Assembly (NCBI RefSeq): GCF_001428845.1
Contig: NZ_LMIU01000001.1
Coordinates: 620,984-684,983 of the forward strand
DNA length: 64,000 nucleotides
Reading direction: 5' to 3'
DNA from: Achromobacter sp. Root83
GTDB lineage: Bacteria > Pseudomonadota > Gammaproteobacteria > Burkholderiales > Burkholderiaceae_B
In this document: piece by piece, positions 9,811 to 18,476 of the stretch
Position numbering within the stretch: position 1 is the first letter of the stretch
Layout: each line of letters starts with the position of its first letter
Made by a program: the position numbers and the translations under genes
The notes under the pieces: model-generated
Databases searched by the model: none
The model's input: the letters and a program-made list of their open reading frames with translations, nothing else
What the model was told of the DNA's origin: nothing

Positions 9811-10749
9811 ATGAGCACCATCGACTTCAGATTGATACGGCAGCTTTGGATGTTCCTTGCCGTGGCCGAGGAACGGCACTTCGGGAGGGCGGCGGCGCGC
9901 CTTGGCATGTCGCAACCGCCTCTGACGGAACAGATAAAGGTGCTTGAGCAATCGCTGAAACTGCAGTTGTTCGATCGATCGCGCCGGGGCACGCAGCTTT
10001 CGGCGGCAGGCGCGGCGATATTGCCGGCCGTGCGCCAGTTCGCTGGCCAGGTAGAACATCTGGAACGTGTGGTGCGCGAAGTCGCCTCGGGCCAATCAGG
10101 TGTGCTGCACATCGGCGCGATCACGTCGGCCATGCTGGATACCGTGCCCCCGTTGCTCAATGAACTGCGTAGGGCGCATCCGCATCTGACGGTATTCGTG
10201 CGTGAAATCGACAGCGCCGAAGCCGTGCCCGGCCTGACCGAGGGCAAGCTGGACTTGGCATTCGTCAGGATCGACGGCGAGGTGGGCGCGGGAATCGCCA
10301 CATTGCCGCTGACAGAAGACCGTTTGGCCGTCGCGCTGCCGAGAGACCATAAGCTGGCAGCGCTGTCACGCGTGCGCCTGCAGTCTCTGGCGGCCGAGCA
10401 GTTGGTCATGTCGTCACGCCAGGTCAGCCCCGTGTATTTCGACATGCTCGCCGCTGTCTGCCGTTCGCATGGCTTTGCGCCCCGTGTGCTGCATGAGGTC
10501 CGTTCGGTCGCATCCCAGGTCGCCTACGTCAGTTGCGGTCAGGGGGTCGCTCTGGTGCCGGCATCCATGAAGAAACTGGCGCCCGATAATGTGGTGGTGC
10601 GGCCCTTGAAGGAGAAGGTCATGGTGGTAACTGCCGCGCTGGCCTGGAATACCGAGCGTCATCATCCGCTGGTCGATGTGGCTGTGGCGTGGCTGCAAGA
10701 TCGCTACAAAGCGCGACCCGCAGCAAAGGCCGGGCAAGGCCCGGCCTGA
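9811..10749 (+). CDS. LysR-family transcriptional regulator
   Basis: 312 residues. Winged HTH at residues 8-65 (FLAVAEERHFGRAAARLGMS followed by QPPLTEQIKVLE) and a LysR substrate-binding domain to the C-terminus. The FxVAEExHFGRAAxRLxxxQPxLxxQI pattern is typical of the CatR/BenM-like branch that controls aromatic and organic acid catabolism. It is divergent from the two RraA-like genes with a short AT-rich gap (9716-9810), which should hold the shared promoters. By genomic position it is the likely activator of that pair. The effector cannot be read from sequence. Confidence 0.9.
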   Translation: MSTIDFRLIRQLWMFLAVAEERHFGRAAARLGMSQPPLTEQIKVLEQSLKLQLFDRSRRGTQLSAAGAAILPAVRQFAGQVEHLERVVREVASGQSGVLHIGAITSAMLDTVPPLLNELRRAHPHLTVFVREIDSAEAVPGLTEGKLDLAFVRIDGEVGAGIATLPLTEDRLAVALPRDHKLAALSRVRLQSLAAEQLVMSSRQVSPVYFDMLAAVCRSHGFAPRVLHEVRSVASQVAYVSCGQGVALVPASMKKLAPDNVVVRPLKEKVMVVTAALAWNTERHHPLVDVAVAWLQDRYKARPAAKAGQGPA

Positions 10750-10750
10750 G

Positions 10751-10782
10751 CGGGATATCCGCGGGTTACGCGCGATATCCCG
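10751..10782. terminator. Hairpin between convergent LysR and Bug genes
   Basis: CGGGATATC at 10751-10759 pairs with GATATCCCG at 10774-10782 immediately after the LysR stop and before the end of the convergent Bug gene. It is a plausible transcript-end structure for both strands; no clear U-tract follows. Confidence 0.45.
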
Positions 10783-10802
10783 GTTGCACGCGATGCGCCG
10801 TT

Positions 10803-11759
10803 TTACTTGCTTGCCGTGGCGTCTTCGGCAAAAGCGCGGGCTTGCCGGTCCAGGCTTTCTTTCCACTGCGGTCCGGGCAAAAACGCAAGGACTGCGGCGT
10901 CGCGGCCGGAGGCGGCCAGAAACGCCGGATCCTTCAGCGTATCGGCAAGCGCGCGCTCCAGCTTCGTTGCGATGGAATCGGGCAGCGTTGCCGGCCCCCC
11001 CATCCCGCGCTCGGAAGAGTAGCGCAGCGCCACACCCGATTCGTCGGCCGTGGGAATCGCGTTAAGCCTCTTTTCACCAGTGATGGCAATGGCGGCGAAC
11101 GGGCCGTTCGGTTCATTCAACTCCGGCACTTCGCTAACCGTGATCAAGCCGTAGTCGATATGGTTTCCCAGTACGCCCAGACGGATGTCGCCGCCGCCCT
11201 TGAACGGAACGCTGGTGCCCTGGACGCCTTGGCTGCGTTCCATGTCCATCAGCGCCAGGTGGCCCGTGGTTCCATCTCCGCTGTGGCCGAAGGATGCAGA
11301 TTCGGGCGTTTTCTTCAGCTTTGCAACCAGCGCCTGCAGGTCGTCGGGCGCCGGCGAACCGCGCCGCTTGATGAAGAGCAGCGGATCGTCAACCAGGCGG
11401 GCAATCAGGCGGATGTCCTCGGGGCGGTATTTGGCGCCTTTGCGCACCGGCAGATAGACAAAGCCGGGCGCATTGATCATGCCCAGCGTGTAGCCGTCCG
11501 GCTTGGCTGCCGCCACGTAGCGGACGGCGATTTCTCCTCCCGCGCCGGGCTTGTTGATGACGATGATCCTTGCCTTGTCGCTCAGCCGCTTCTCCATGTG
11601 TTGCGCCACGAGCCTGGCCATCACATCGGTGCCGCCACCCGGCGCAAAGCCCACTACCAGTTCGATGGGCCGGTCGTCCGGCCACGCCGCATGGGCCGTG
11701 CCGGCGGCGACAGCCATCGCTGCGGCAAAAAAGACATTCTGCACAGTCTTGAGTTTCAC
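10803..11759 (-). CDS. Bug/TctC-family periplasmic substrate-binding protein
   Basis: A 318-residue TTT receptor. Signal peptide MKLKTVQNVFFAAAMAVAAGTAHA, then WPDDRPIELVVGFAPGGGTD, the first-lobe Bug motif. It is transcribed after another Bug gene (start 12767), leaving 39 bases between them, so the two receptors are probably cotranscribed. Two adjacent receptors without membrane subunits are common in Bordetella and Achromobacter and suggest different ligands sharing an unlinked transporter, or a sensing role as known for some Bug proteins that partner two-component systems. Ligand unknown. Confidence 0.92.
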   Translation of the reverse strand: MKLKTVQNVFFAAAMAVAAGTAHAAWPDDRPIELVVGFAPGGGTDVMARLVAQHMEKRLSDKARIIVINKPGAGGEIAVRYVAAAKPDGYTLGMINAPGFVYLPVRKGAKYRPEDIRLIARLVDDPLLFIKRRGSPAPDDLQALVAKLKKTPESASFGHSGDGTTGHLALMDMERSQGVQGTSVPFKGGGDIRLGVLGNHIDYGLITVSEVPELNEPNGPFAAIAITGEKRLNAIPTADESGVALRYSSERGMGGPATLPDSIATKLERALADTLKDPAFLAASGRDAAVLAFLPGPQWKESLDRQARAFAEDATASK

Positions 11760-11798
11760 GCTTGTCTCCCGGGCGGATCTTTCGTCCGCCGTTATGGC

Positions 11799-12767
11799 CT
11801 AGTTGACCTTGATGCCTGCTGACTGGATGATCCGCCGGTAGCGCTCCAGCTCGTCCGCCCAGAAGGCCGTGAATGCAGCGGGCGTGCTTTTGCGTAGTTC
11901 GGCGCCCATGGCGACAAGCCGGTCCGCATAGGCCGTGTCGGACATAGAGGCGTTCAACGCGGCGCTGATCTTGCCCACGATGTCGGCCGGCGTGCCCGCA
12001 GGCGCGGCCAGGCCGAACCACGTGGTCAGTTGCATGTCGGGCATGCCCAATTCCGCGAAGGTCGGCACGTTGGGTAAGGCCTTGAGCCGCGAATCCGAGG
12101 CGACCGCCAGCGCGCGCACCCGCTTGCCCTGTATATGTCCGATCGCGCCGTTGTCGAACATGAAGTCGAGCCGGCCGCCCATCAGGTCCGTCAGGGCCGG
12201 GTTGTTGCCCTTGTAGGGGATATGCATGACATCGATCTGATTCAGTGCGCGGAACAGTTCTCCAGACAGATGCCCGGAGTTGCCCGTGCCTCCCGATCCG
12301 TAGGACAGCTTGCCGGGTTGCTTGCGGGCCGCGGCCACGATCTCCGCGGGGCGCTGGTACGGGGAATCCACCGACACAATGAGCACGCTTGGCACCAGCG
12401 CCACTTCGCCGATGGGCGTGAAATCCTTGATAGGGTCGAAATGCACCTTCGCAAACAGGTGCGGCGCCGACACGTTCGCAGAACTGCTGGCCAGCAGCAA
12501 GGTATAGCCGTCCGGCGCGGCGCGCGTGAATTGCGAGGTGGCGATGGTGCCCGAGGCGCCCGCCACGTTTTCCACCACGACGGTCGTGTTCAGGCGCTTG
12601 CCCAGCGCATCGCCCAGAGAACGGCCGATCGTATCCGCCGAACCGCCCGCTGGCCATGGCACGATCAGCCGGATCGGCTTGTCAGGGTAGGGCGCTGCGG
12701 CGAGCGTTGCGGCGCTGAATGCGGACGCGAGGGCGCAAAACGCCCAACGCTTGAGGGAAAAGCGCAT
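11799..12767 (-). CDS. Bug/TctC-family periplasmic substrate-binding protein
   Basis: A 322-residue TTT receptor with signal peptide MRFSLKRWAFCALASAFSAATLAA and mature start near APYPDKPIRLIVPWPAGGSAD. Other family segments are APDGYTLLLASSSANV and LSYGSGGTGNSGHLSGELF. It is the first gene of a two-Bug unit. Its upstream region holds a perfect GTGATG-N5-CATCAC palindrome and a 20-base sequence repeated beyond the neighbouring LysR gene, suggesting that regulator controls it and thereby links it to the decarboxylase/dehydrogenase operon at 13988-16653. This would make it the receptor for that pathway (inference). Confidence 0.92.
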   Translation of the reverse strand: MRFSLKRWAFCALASAFSAATLAAAPYPDKPIRLIVPWPAGGSADTIGRSLGDALGKRLNTTVVVENVAGASGTIATSQFTRAAPDGYTLLLASSSANVSAPHLFAKVHFDPIKDFTPIGEVALVPSVLIVSVDSPYQRPAEIVAAARKQPGKLSYGSGGTGNSGHLSGELFRALNQIDVMHIPYKGNNPALTDLMGGRLDFMFDNGAIGHIQGKRVRALAVASDSRLKALPNVPTFAELGMPDMQLTTWFGLAAPAGTPADIVGKISAALNASMSDTAYADRLVAMGAELRKSTPAAFTAFWADELERYRRIIQSAGIKVN

Positions 12768-12883
12768 GGTTTGTCTCCTGTTAATCAGGCCCTCCCTCTT
12801 GCTCCATGGCGTATCGAGGAGGTGCGCGGCACTTGGGTGCCGTCGGGTCGCACCCAGATTAATCCGTTATGAAAGAACGGAAA

Positions 12884-12912
12884 AAATAGAATTTTGTGAT
12901 GGAAATCATCAC
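12884..12912. promoter_or_regulatory. Candidate LysR operator upstream of the Bug pair
   Basis: Contains AAATAGAATTTTGTGATGGA (12884-12903), whose exact complement recurs at 13906-13925. Overlapping it is the perfect palindrome GTGATG-GAAAT-CATCAC (12896-12912). It lies between the LysR gene end and the Bug start at 12767. Shared sequence at both promoters next to one LysR gene argues for a common operator. Confidence 0.6.
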
Positions 12913-12939
12913 GAAGGGAGATGGGAGTAGCCGTGTGCC

Positions 12940-13872
12940 TTACTTCGCCAGCCAATGCGCCGAGGGCCATTGGTCGCGTTCCACGGCATCGCGGATGCAC
13001 TGGACCAGTTCTTTCGTGACGCATCGCACGGAGTTCGCCATGGTGCGGGCGGCGGGCTGCGCCAGCACGATACGCCGCGTCAGCACGGGGTCGACGACCG
13101 GCGCTGCGGCCAGGATTCCACGATCCACATCGTCCACCACGGCAATCGACGGCAGGATCGTGTAGCCGTGTCCGTCAAGAACCAGGCGCTTCTGCACGCT
13201 CATGGCGTTGGTTTCGGCAACGATGTCGAGTTCGATGTCCTGGGTGCGCGCGGCCTGTTCAACCAGCGAGCGCAGGCCATGCGGCGCGCCGGGCAGGACC
13301 AGCGGGCGTCCGATGACCTCCGCCATGCGCACGGGGGTGCGCTTGTCCAGCCCGCTGGCCGGCGGGCCGACAAACCACAGGCTTTCGTCCAGCAGCGGCC
13401 GGAACTTCAAGGCGGGATTGGGTTTGGAGTCGTAGAGCAGCGCCACGTCCACATCGCCGGTCTCCAGCCAGGATTGCAGGTGGCCGGCATAGCCCGACGT
13501 CAGGCGCAGCCGGATGCCGGGATAGTTTGCGGCCACCGCGCGCAGCAATGCGCTGGACAGCATGTCGGCGGTGCTGGGCAGCAGGCCGACCGTGACGATG
13601 CCGCCTACCGTCCCGCTTGATGGACGGATTTCCGCGCGGGCGCGGTCAAGTTCGGTCAGGGCGCGGCGCGCGTAGTCGCCCAGCGTTTTGCCAGCGTCCG
13701 TGAGCTCCATGCCGTGGCGTCCGCGCGTGAACAGCGCGATGCCGACGTCCTCTTCCAGAAGCCTCAGCTGGCGCGACACCGCGGGCTGCACGATATTGAG
13801 CAGGCGCGCGGCCGCCGTCACGCTTCCCGTTTCCGCAACCGTCACGAATGCCTTGAGTTGCTTCAGATCCAC
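12940..13872 (-). CDS. LysR-family transcriptional regulator
   Basis: 310 residues. MDLKQLKAFVTVAETGSVTA begins the winged HTH (residues 1-60), followed by the effector-binding domain. The HTH (AARLLNIVQPAVSRQLRLLE) resembles the NAC/CynR-like branch. It is divergent from the split decarboxylase operon at 13988 and sits upstream of the Bug pair. Both flanks carry the same 20-base sequence in opposite orientation. It therefore probably regulates both the uptake receptor and the enzymes, and itself. The effector is unknown; a 2-oxo acid is a reasonable guess. Confidence 0.9.
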   Translation of the reverse strand: MDLKQLKAFVTVAETGSVTAAARLLNIVQPAVSRQLRLLEEDVGIALFTRGRHGMELTDAGKTLGDYARRALTELDRARAEIRPSSGTVGGIVTVGLLPSTADMLSSALLRAVAANYPGIRLRLTSGYAGHLQSWLETGDVDVALLYDSKPNPALKFRPLLDESLWFVGPPASGLDKRTPVRMAEVIGRPLVLPGAPHGLRSLVEQAARTQDIELDIVAETNAMSVQKRLVLDGHGYTILPSIAVVDDVDRGILAAAPVVDPVLTRRIVLAQPAARTMANSVRCVTKELVQCIRDAVERDQWPSAHWLAK

Positions 13873-13905
13873 CGTCTTCTCCTGGTATGCGGATGCGTCA
13901 TGAGA

Positions 13906-13965
13906 TCCATCACAAAATTCTATTTATTGACTCATTTTATAGCGATATAAGATGGCATTCATCAC
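13906..13965. promoter_or_regulatory. Divergent promoter region with second copy of the LysR operator
   Basis: The complement of AAATAGAATTTTGTGATGGA occupies 13906-13925. A related dyad GATG-GCATT-CATCAC lies at 13951-13965, just before the decarboxylase operon. The intervening 13921-13950 is AT-rich, as expected for overlapping divergent promoters. Assignment to the adjacent LysR protein is inferred. Confidence 0.6.
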
Positions 13966-13987
13966 ATAGCCATAGGAAATACGCATC

Positions 13988-14524
13988 ATGAGCTCCGCAA
14001 GCAAAGAAGCGCCGGCATGGCAGCAGGCCGTGTTTGACGCCTTGAAGGCCGGTGACATCCGGCAGATTGCCTACGTGCCGGACGCCGGCCATGCCTACGC
14101 CATCCGCCAGGCACAAACCGATCCCGATATCAACGACGTGGTGCTGACCACCGAGGAAGAGGGCGTCGCGGTCGTCAGCGGCGCCTGGCTGGGCGGGCAG
14201 CGCGCCGCGCTGCTCATGCAGAGCAGCGGCGTGGGCAACTGCGTCAACATGTTCTCGCTGCTGCGCGCCTGCAATTTCCCTTTCCTGACGCTGGTGACCA
14301 TGCGCGGCGAGTACGCCGAGTTCAATCCCTGGCAAGGCCCGATGGGCAAGACCACGCAGCAGGCGCTGGAACTGATGGGCATTACCGTCCTGCGGGCGTC
14401 CGATCCGGACGAGGTCGGGGAGATCGTCGGCGCTGCCGTGGATTCGGCTTTCCTGGCCGGCGAGCAGGTCGCCGTGCTGTTGTCGCAGACCCTGATCGGG
14501 CGCAAAAAATGGGAGCGCAACTGA
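13988..14524 (+). CDS. Thiamine-diphosphate-dependent decarboxylase, PYR-domain (alpha) subunit
   Basis: A 178-residue protein corresponding to the N-terminal pyrimidine-binding domain of ThDP decarboxylases, like the alpha subunits of sulfopyruvate and phosphonopyruvate decarboxylases. The acidic run EEE at 56-58 contains the glutamate that activates the cofactor, followed by the helix GVAVVSGAWLGG and the conserved LLMQSSGVGNCVNMFSLL. The cofactor-binding PP domain is encoded by the next gene, which overlaps at TGATG, so the two are coupled and together make one active site. Expected reaction: non-oxidative decarboxylation of a 2-oxo acid to an aldehyde in the cytosol. The specific substrate cannot be assigned. 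Confidence 0.85.
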   Translation: MSSASKEAPAWQQAVFDALKAGDIRQIAYVPDAGHAYAIRQAQTDPDINDVVLTTEEEGVAVVSGAWLGGQRAALLMQSSGVGNCVNMFSLLRACNFPFLTLVTMRGEYAEFNPWQGPMGKTTQQALELMGITVLRASDPDEVGEIVGAAVDSAFLAGEQVAVLLSQTLIGRKKWERN

Positions 14525-15123
14525 TGTCATCCGCATTGAATCCGCAAGCCGCCGTGGACCGGCGCGCCTTTGTGTCGCAACTGCTCCAGGCCACGCCGGA
14601 CGCCTTGGTGGTCACGGGCCTGGGCTCGCCGTCGTACGACGTGTTCGCCGCGGGCGACCGCGATCACAACTTCTATCTTTGGGGCGCCATGGGCGCAGCC
14701 GCGGCGATGGGGTTGGGCCTGGCGCTGGCGCAACCGGACCGGTCCGTGCTGGTCATTACTGGCGACGGCGAACAGCTGATGGGCGTGGGCAGCCTCGGTA
14801 CTATCGGCGTCAAACAGCCCAAGAATCTGACCATCGTGGTGCTGGACAATGGCCATTTTGGCGAGACGGGCATGCAGCGCAGCCACACCAGCCTGGGCAC
14901 GGATCTGGTCGCCGTAGCGCGTGGTTTCGGCATTGCCGATGCGCGCCGCGTGGCGAGCATCGACGAAGCAGGCGCTGTCGCCGAACGCGTCAATGCGCGC
15001 GGCGGCGTGTCGCTTGCGCAGGTTTTCATCCGTCCCGACGAGCCCCCGCGCGCGTTGCCGCCGCGCGATGGCGTACACGTCAAGAACCGGTTCCGCGCCG
15101 CGCTCGGCCTGCCGACGTTCTGA
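14524..15123 (+). CDS. Thiamine-diphosphate-dependent decarboxylase, PP-domain (beta) subunit
   Basis: A 199-residue partner holding the diphosphate- and Mg-binding domain. The ThDP motif runs from GDGE (80-83) to N109 (VVLDNGHFGETG), matching the GDG-X(about 26)-N spacing. ATG 14524 overlaps the alpha-subunit stop (TGATG), so it was preferred over an in-frame ATG 15 bases upstream. The product completes the split decarboxylase; the aldehyde it releases would be oxidised by the dehydrogenase encoded 51 bases downstream. Relatives act on sulfopyruvate, phosphonopyruvate and similar acids, but nothing here fixes the substrate. Confidence 0.85.
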   Translation: MSSALNPQAAVDRRAFVSQLLQATPDALVVTGLGSPSYDVFAAGDRDHNFYLWGAMGAAAAMGLGLALAQPDRSVLVITGDGEQLMGVGSLGTIGVKQPKNLTIVVLDNGHFGETGMQRSHTSLGTDLVAVARGFGIADARRVASIDEAGAVAERVNARGGVSLAQVFIRPDEPPRALPPRDGVHVKNRFRAALGLPTF

Positions 15124-15174
15124 ACAGGCGCAGCCTGCTCGGCTGCCATTCCGCATGTCGGCCAGGAGGCTGCA

Positions 15175-16653
15175 ATGAAGACATATGCAATGCGAATTGC
15201 CGGGGCGCCAGTTGCCCCGGCGTCGGACGACTGGTTCGAGACCCAGAACCCATACACCGGCCAGGCCTGGGCCCGCATCCCACGCGGCAACGCGGCGGAT
15301 GTGGATGTAGCCGTGCAGGCAGCGCATCGGGCGTTTTCGGAAGGCGACTGGGCCGACCTGACGGCCACGCAGCGCGGCCTGCTGCTGTACCGCCTGGCCG
15401 ATCTGATCGAACGCGATGCCCGCAAACTGGCCGAGACGGAGGTCCGCGATAACGGCAAGTTGCTGGCCGAGATGCACGGGCAACTCAATTATGTGCCGCA
15501 ATGGTTCCGGTACTACGGCGGTCTGGCGGACAAGATACACGGATCGACGCTGCCCCTGGATAAGAAGGGCTACTTCGCGTACACGCGCCGCGAGCCGCTT
15601 GGCGTGGTCGCCGCGATCACTCCCTGGAATTCTCCGTTGCTGTTGCTGGCCTGGAAGATCGCGCCTGCGTTGGCGGCGGGCTGCACCGTGGTGGTGAAAC
15701 CCTCCGAGTTCACCTCGGCGTCTACGCTGGAGTTTGCGGAGCTGTTCGAAGAGGCTGGCTTTCCGCCTGGCGTGCTGAATGTCGTGACCGGCTTTGGCCA
15801 TGAGGTGGGTGCCGCGCTGGTACAGCATCCGCTGGTGCAGAAAGTCACGTTCACGGGTTCGGATCAGACCGGGCGCCTGATCAACGAACAGGCGGCGCGG
15901 CTGCTCAAGCACACGTCGCTGGAACTGGGCGGCAAGTCTCCCAACATCGTCTTTGACGACGCCGATATGGAGCAGGCGGTGTTCGGTGCGGTGTCCGGCA
16001 TCTTTGCCGCCACCGGGCAGACATGCATTGCCGGATCGCGCCTGCTGGTGCAGGACAGTATCTACGATCGCTTCGTCGAACAATTGGTGGGGCTTGCCCG
16101 GCCGGCACGCATGGGCGACCCGATGGATGCAGCGACGCAGGTCGGTCCCGTCACCACGCCGCCGCAGTACCAAAAAGTGCTGGACTACATAGGCATAGCC
16201 CAGCGGGAGGGCGCGACGCTGTTGCTGGGAGGGCAGGCCGCGCAACGGCCGGAGTGCGGCAAGGGGTGGTTCGTGGAGCCCACGATTTTCGGCGATGTGC
16301 GCAACTCGATGCGAATCGCACAGGAAGAGGTCTTTGGCCCGGTACTGAGCATTATCCGGTTCAAGGATGAGGCCGAGGCGCTGCACATCGCCAATGACAT
16401 CCGCTTTGGTCTGGCGGCTGCTGTCTGGACGCAGGACATGGCCCGCGCCCTGCGGATGTCCGAAAAGCTCAAGGCGGGAACCGTCTGGATCAACACCTAT
16501 CGCGCGGTCAGCTTCATGGCGCCGTTTGGGGGTTACAAGGACTCTGGCCTTGGACGGGAAAACGGGATCGACGCCATCAATGAATATCTGCAGGTCAAGA
16601 GCGTCTGGCTCAATACCGGAGCCGTGGCCGGCAATCCTTTCGTTTTGCGCTGA
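15175..16653 (+). CDS. NAD(P)-dependent aldehyde dehydrogenase
   Basis: A 492-residue ALDH superfamily enzyme of full length. General base Glu250 is in LELGGKSPN and nucleophile Cys284 is in GQTCIAGSR. The substrate/cofactor segments ITPWNSPLLLLAWKIAPALA and FTGSDQTGRLI are present. It is the last gene of the operon and likely oxidises the aldehyde made by the split ThDP decarboxylase to a carboxylate, giving a two-step shortening of a 2-oxo acid by one carbon. It is similar in overall pattern to betaine/hydroxymuconic-semialdehyde-type dehydrogenases; substrate specificity cannot be deduced. Confidence 0.93.
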   Translation: MKTYAMRIAGAPVAPASDDWFETQNPYTGQAWARIPRGNAADVDVAVQAAHRAFSEGDWADLTATQRGLLLYRLADLIERDARKLAETEVRDNGKLLAEMHGQLNYVPQWFRYYGGLADKIHGSTLPLDKKGYFAYTRREPLGVVAAITPWNSPLLLLAWKIAPALAAGCTVVVKPSEFTSASTLEFAELFEEAGFPPGVLNVVTGFGHEVGAALVQHPLVQKVTFTGSDQTGRLINEQAARLLKHTSLELGGKSPNIVFDDADMEQAVFGAVSGIFAATGQTCIAGSRLLVQDSIYDRFVEQLVGLARPARMGDPMDAATQVGPVTTPPQYQKVLDYIGIAQREGATLLLGGQAAQRPECGKGWFVEPTIFGDVRNSMRIAQEEVFGPVLSIIRFKDEAEALHIANDIRFGLAAAVWTQDMARALRMSEKLKAGTVWINTYRAVSFMAPFGGYKDSGLGRENGIDAINEYLQVKSVWLNTGAVAGNPFVLR

Positions 16654-16762
16654 TTTCTCTCCGGCTAGGCCGTAATGTGCGTGTAACCCAATGAGATATT
16701 TAACTTTTCATTGCATTGCGCCGTTAAAGGGATAGCGTTACGCAACCCCCGGAGTGGCATCA

Positions 16763-18391
16763 ATGTTCAAGAATTTAAGTATCCGCGCAATCCTGACGAC
16801 CGCCTTGGCCGTCTTTTTCACCCTTTTCCTGGTAACCGGTATCGCGGTCTATCAGCAACTCACGTCCAATCGCACCTCTATCGAGGTGCTGCTGGACACC
16901 AACCTGGTCCGCGCCAACTCGCTGGACGATGCCGCGTCCGAATTGCTGCGGGCACGCGTGGTGCTGCTGGCGGCGCAAAGCGCGCTGCTGGAAGGCAAGA
17001 GCCTGGACAACATGGCCAGCATGCAACGGCTGGACGGCTACACCAAAAAGGCCGTTGACCTGATCGAAGCGGCCCGCAAGCAGCCCGAACTGTCAGCGGA
17101 AGGCAAACCCCTGTTCGATGCCGCCCTGGCTGCGCACGACGTCTACGCGCGCGACGCCATCGCGCCGCTGATCGCCGCCATCCGCGCGGGCAATGCCAAG
17201 GAAGCCGGCCGCATCAACCTTGAAAAGGTCACGCCGCTGGGCATTACCTTCACCCAGTCCATCCAGAAGTACGTGGACTATGCGGACGACGTCGGCCAGC
17301 GCGTGGCGCGCGAAGCCTCCACGCGCATCAACGGCGCGATCGTGTTCCTGATCTGTCTGCTTGCCGTGGTGGCGGTGCTGGTGGTGGCCCTGTACATCGT
17401 CTTCGGCCGCTCCGTCTTCCGTCCGCTGCACGAAGCCGGACGCCTGTTCGACCGCATCGCCGCCGGCGACCTGACCAACCGCATCGACCAGCGTGGCAAC
17501 AACGAAATCGGCATCCTGTATGCCGCCGTCAAGCGCATGCAGGACAGCCTGGCGCGCACCGTGTCGGCCGTGCGGCTGGGCGTGGAAGAAATCCACACCG
17601 GTTCGCGCGAAATCGCCGCGGGCAATATCGACCTGTCCTCGCGTACCGAGCAGCAGGCCGCTTCGCTGGAAGAAACGGCCGCCAGCATGGACGAGCTGTC
17701 CTCCACGGTAAAGAACAACGCCGAAAGCTCGCGCAACGCGTCGCAGCTGGCGGTGGCGGCGTCCGCCGTCGCCACGCGCGGCGGCCAGGCCGTGGGCGAC
17801 GTGGTGGGCACGATGCGCGGCATCGCCGACAGCTCGCACCGCATCGCCGACATCGTCGGCGTGATCGACGGCATCGCTTTCCAGACCAACATCCTGGCGC
17901 TGAACGCCGCCGTGGAAGCGGCGCGGGCGGGCGAGCAGGGCAAGGGCTTCGCGGTCGTGGCCAGCGAAGTGCGCGCCCTGGCGCAGCGCAGCGCCGCCGC
18001 CGCCAAGGAAATCAAGGGCCTGATCGACGATTCCGTGCAAAAGGTGTCCTTGGGTTCGGACCAGGTGGAAGCCGCCGGCGCCACCATGCAAGAGATCGTG
18101 ACCTCTGTGCGTCGCGTCACGGACATCATCAACGAGATCTCCAGCGCCTCCGAAGAACAGTCGCAAGGCATCCAGCAAGTGAACCAGGCGGTGTCGCAGA
18201 TGGACAGCGTGACGCAGCAGAACGCGGCGCTGGTCGAAGAGGCCGCGGCATCCGCGGCGTCGCTTGAAACCCAGGCGCAGCGCCTGCGCGAAGCCGTTGC
18301 GGTGTTCAAGCTGCAGACGGGCCGCGTGATCGACGCCGAAGCGCCGGCGCTGGAAGGCCGGGGCGGTGAGCCCGCGCTGATCGGCGCCTGA
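16763..18391 (+). CDS. Methyl-accepting chemotaxis protein
   Basis: Inner-membrane chemoreceptor, about 542 residues. TM1 is at about 9-30, followed by a Tar-like four-helix periplasmic domain. TM2 is at about 193-215 ([20 protein letters not shown]), then HAMP and the cytoplasmic signalling domain. The highly conserved hairpin tip reads [20 protein letters not shown], and [20 protein letters not shown] follows. Glutamine/glutamate-rich adaptation helices surround it ([20 protein letters not shown]). ATG 16763 was chosen over GTG 16754 because GGAG lies 9 bases upstream. It would signal through CheA/CheW encoded elsewhere. Amino acids or organic acids are typical ligands; no ligand can be read here. 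Confidence 0.95.
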   Translation: MFKNLSIRAILTTALAVFFTLFLVTGIAVYQQLTSNRTSIEVLLDTNLVRANSLDDAASELLRARVVLLAAQSALLEGKSLDNMASMQRLDGYTKKAVDLIEAARKQPELSAEGKPLFDAALAAHDVYARDAIAPLIAAIRAGNAKEAGRINLEKVTPLGITFTQSIQKYVDYADDVGQRVAREASTRINGAIVFLICLLAVVAVLVVALYIVFGRSVFRPLHEAGRLFDRIAAGDLTNRIDQRGNNEIGILYAAVKRMQDSLARTVSAVRLGVEEIHTGSREIAAGNIDLSSRTEQQAASLEETAASMDELSSTVKNNAESSRNASQLAVAASAVATRGGQAVGDVVGTMRGIADSSHRIADIVGVIDGIAFQTNILALNAAVEAARAGEQGKGFAVVASEVRALAQRSAAAAKEIKGLIDDSVQKVSLGSDQVEAAGATMQEIVTSVRRVTDIINEISSASEEQSQGIQQVNQAVSQMDSVTQQNAALVEEAAASAASLETQAQRLREAVAVFKLQTGRVIDAEAPALEGRGGEPALIGA

Positions 18392-18401
18392 TCCGCCATT
18401 G

Positions 18402-18425
18402 AAAAGGCCGGCCACGAAGGCCGGC
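18402..18425 (-). terminator. Rho-independent terminator for the minus-strand Bug gene
   Basis: Read on the minus strand, GGCCGGCC-TTCGT-GGCCGGCC is followed by TTTTC. It lies beyond the end of the Bug gene (18477) and close to the end of the convergent chemoreceptor gene. Confidence 0.7.
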
Positions 18426-18441
18426 CGCAAGACCATCCAGG

Positions 18442-18474
18442 AGGCCCTGGCGCTCAGCGCGCCGGGGCCTTTTC
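18442..18474 (+). terminator. Rho-independent terminator for the chemoreceptor gene
   Basis: AGGCCCTGGCGC (18442-18453) pairs imperfectly with GCGCGCCGGGGCCT, followed by TTTTCC. It ends transcription from the left. The two terminators of the convergent pair are crossed, each lying on the far side of the other. Confidence 0.7.
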
Positions 18475-18476
18475 CA

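Noticed and set aside
13988-15123. Naming the split decarboxylase sulfopyruvate or phosphonopyruvate decarboxylase
   Set aside because: Only the general ThDP subunit motifs are visible, and no sulfonate or phosphonate gene is adjacent.
14527-16386. A 619-codon antisense frame over the decarboxylase and aldehyde dehydrogenase genes
   Set aside because: Low-complexity Arg/Gln-rich translation spanning two well-supported genes; no start or domain.
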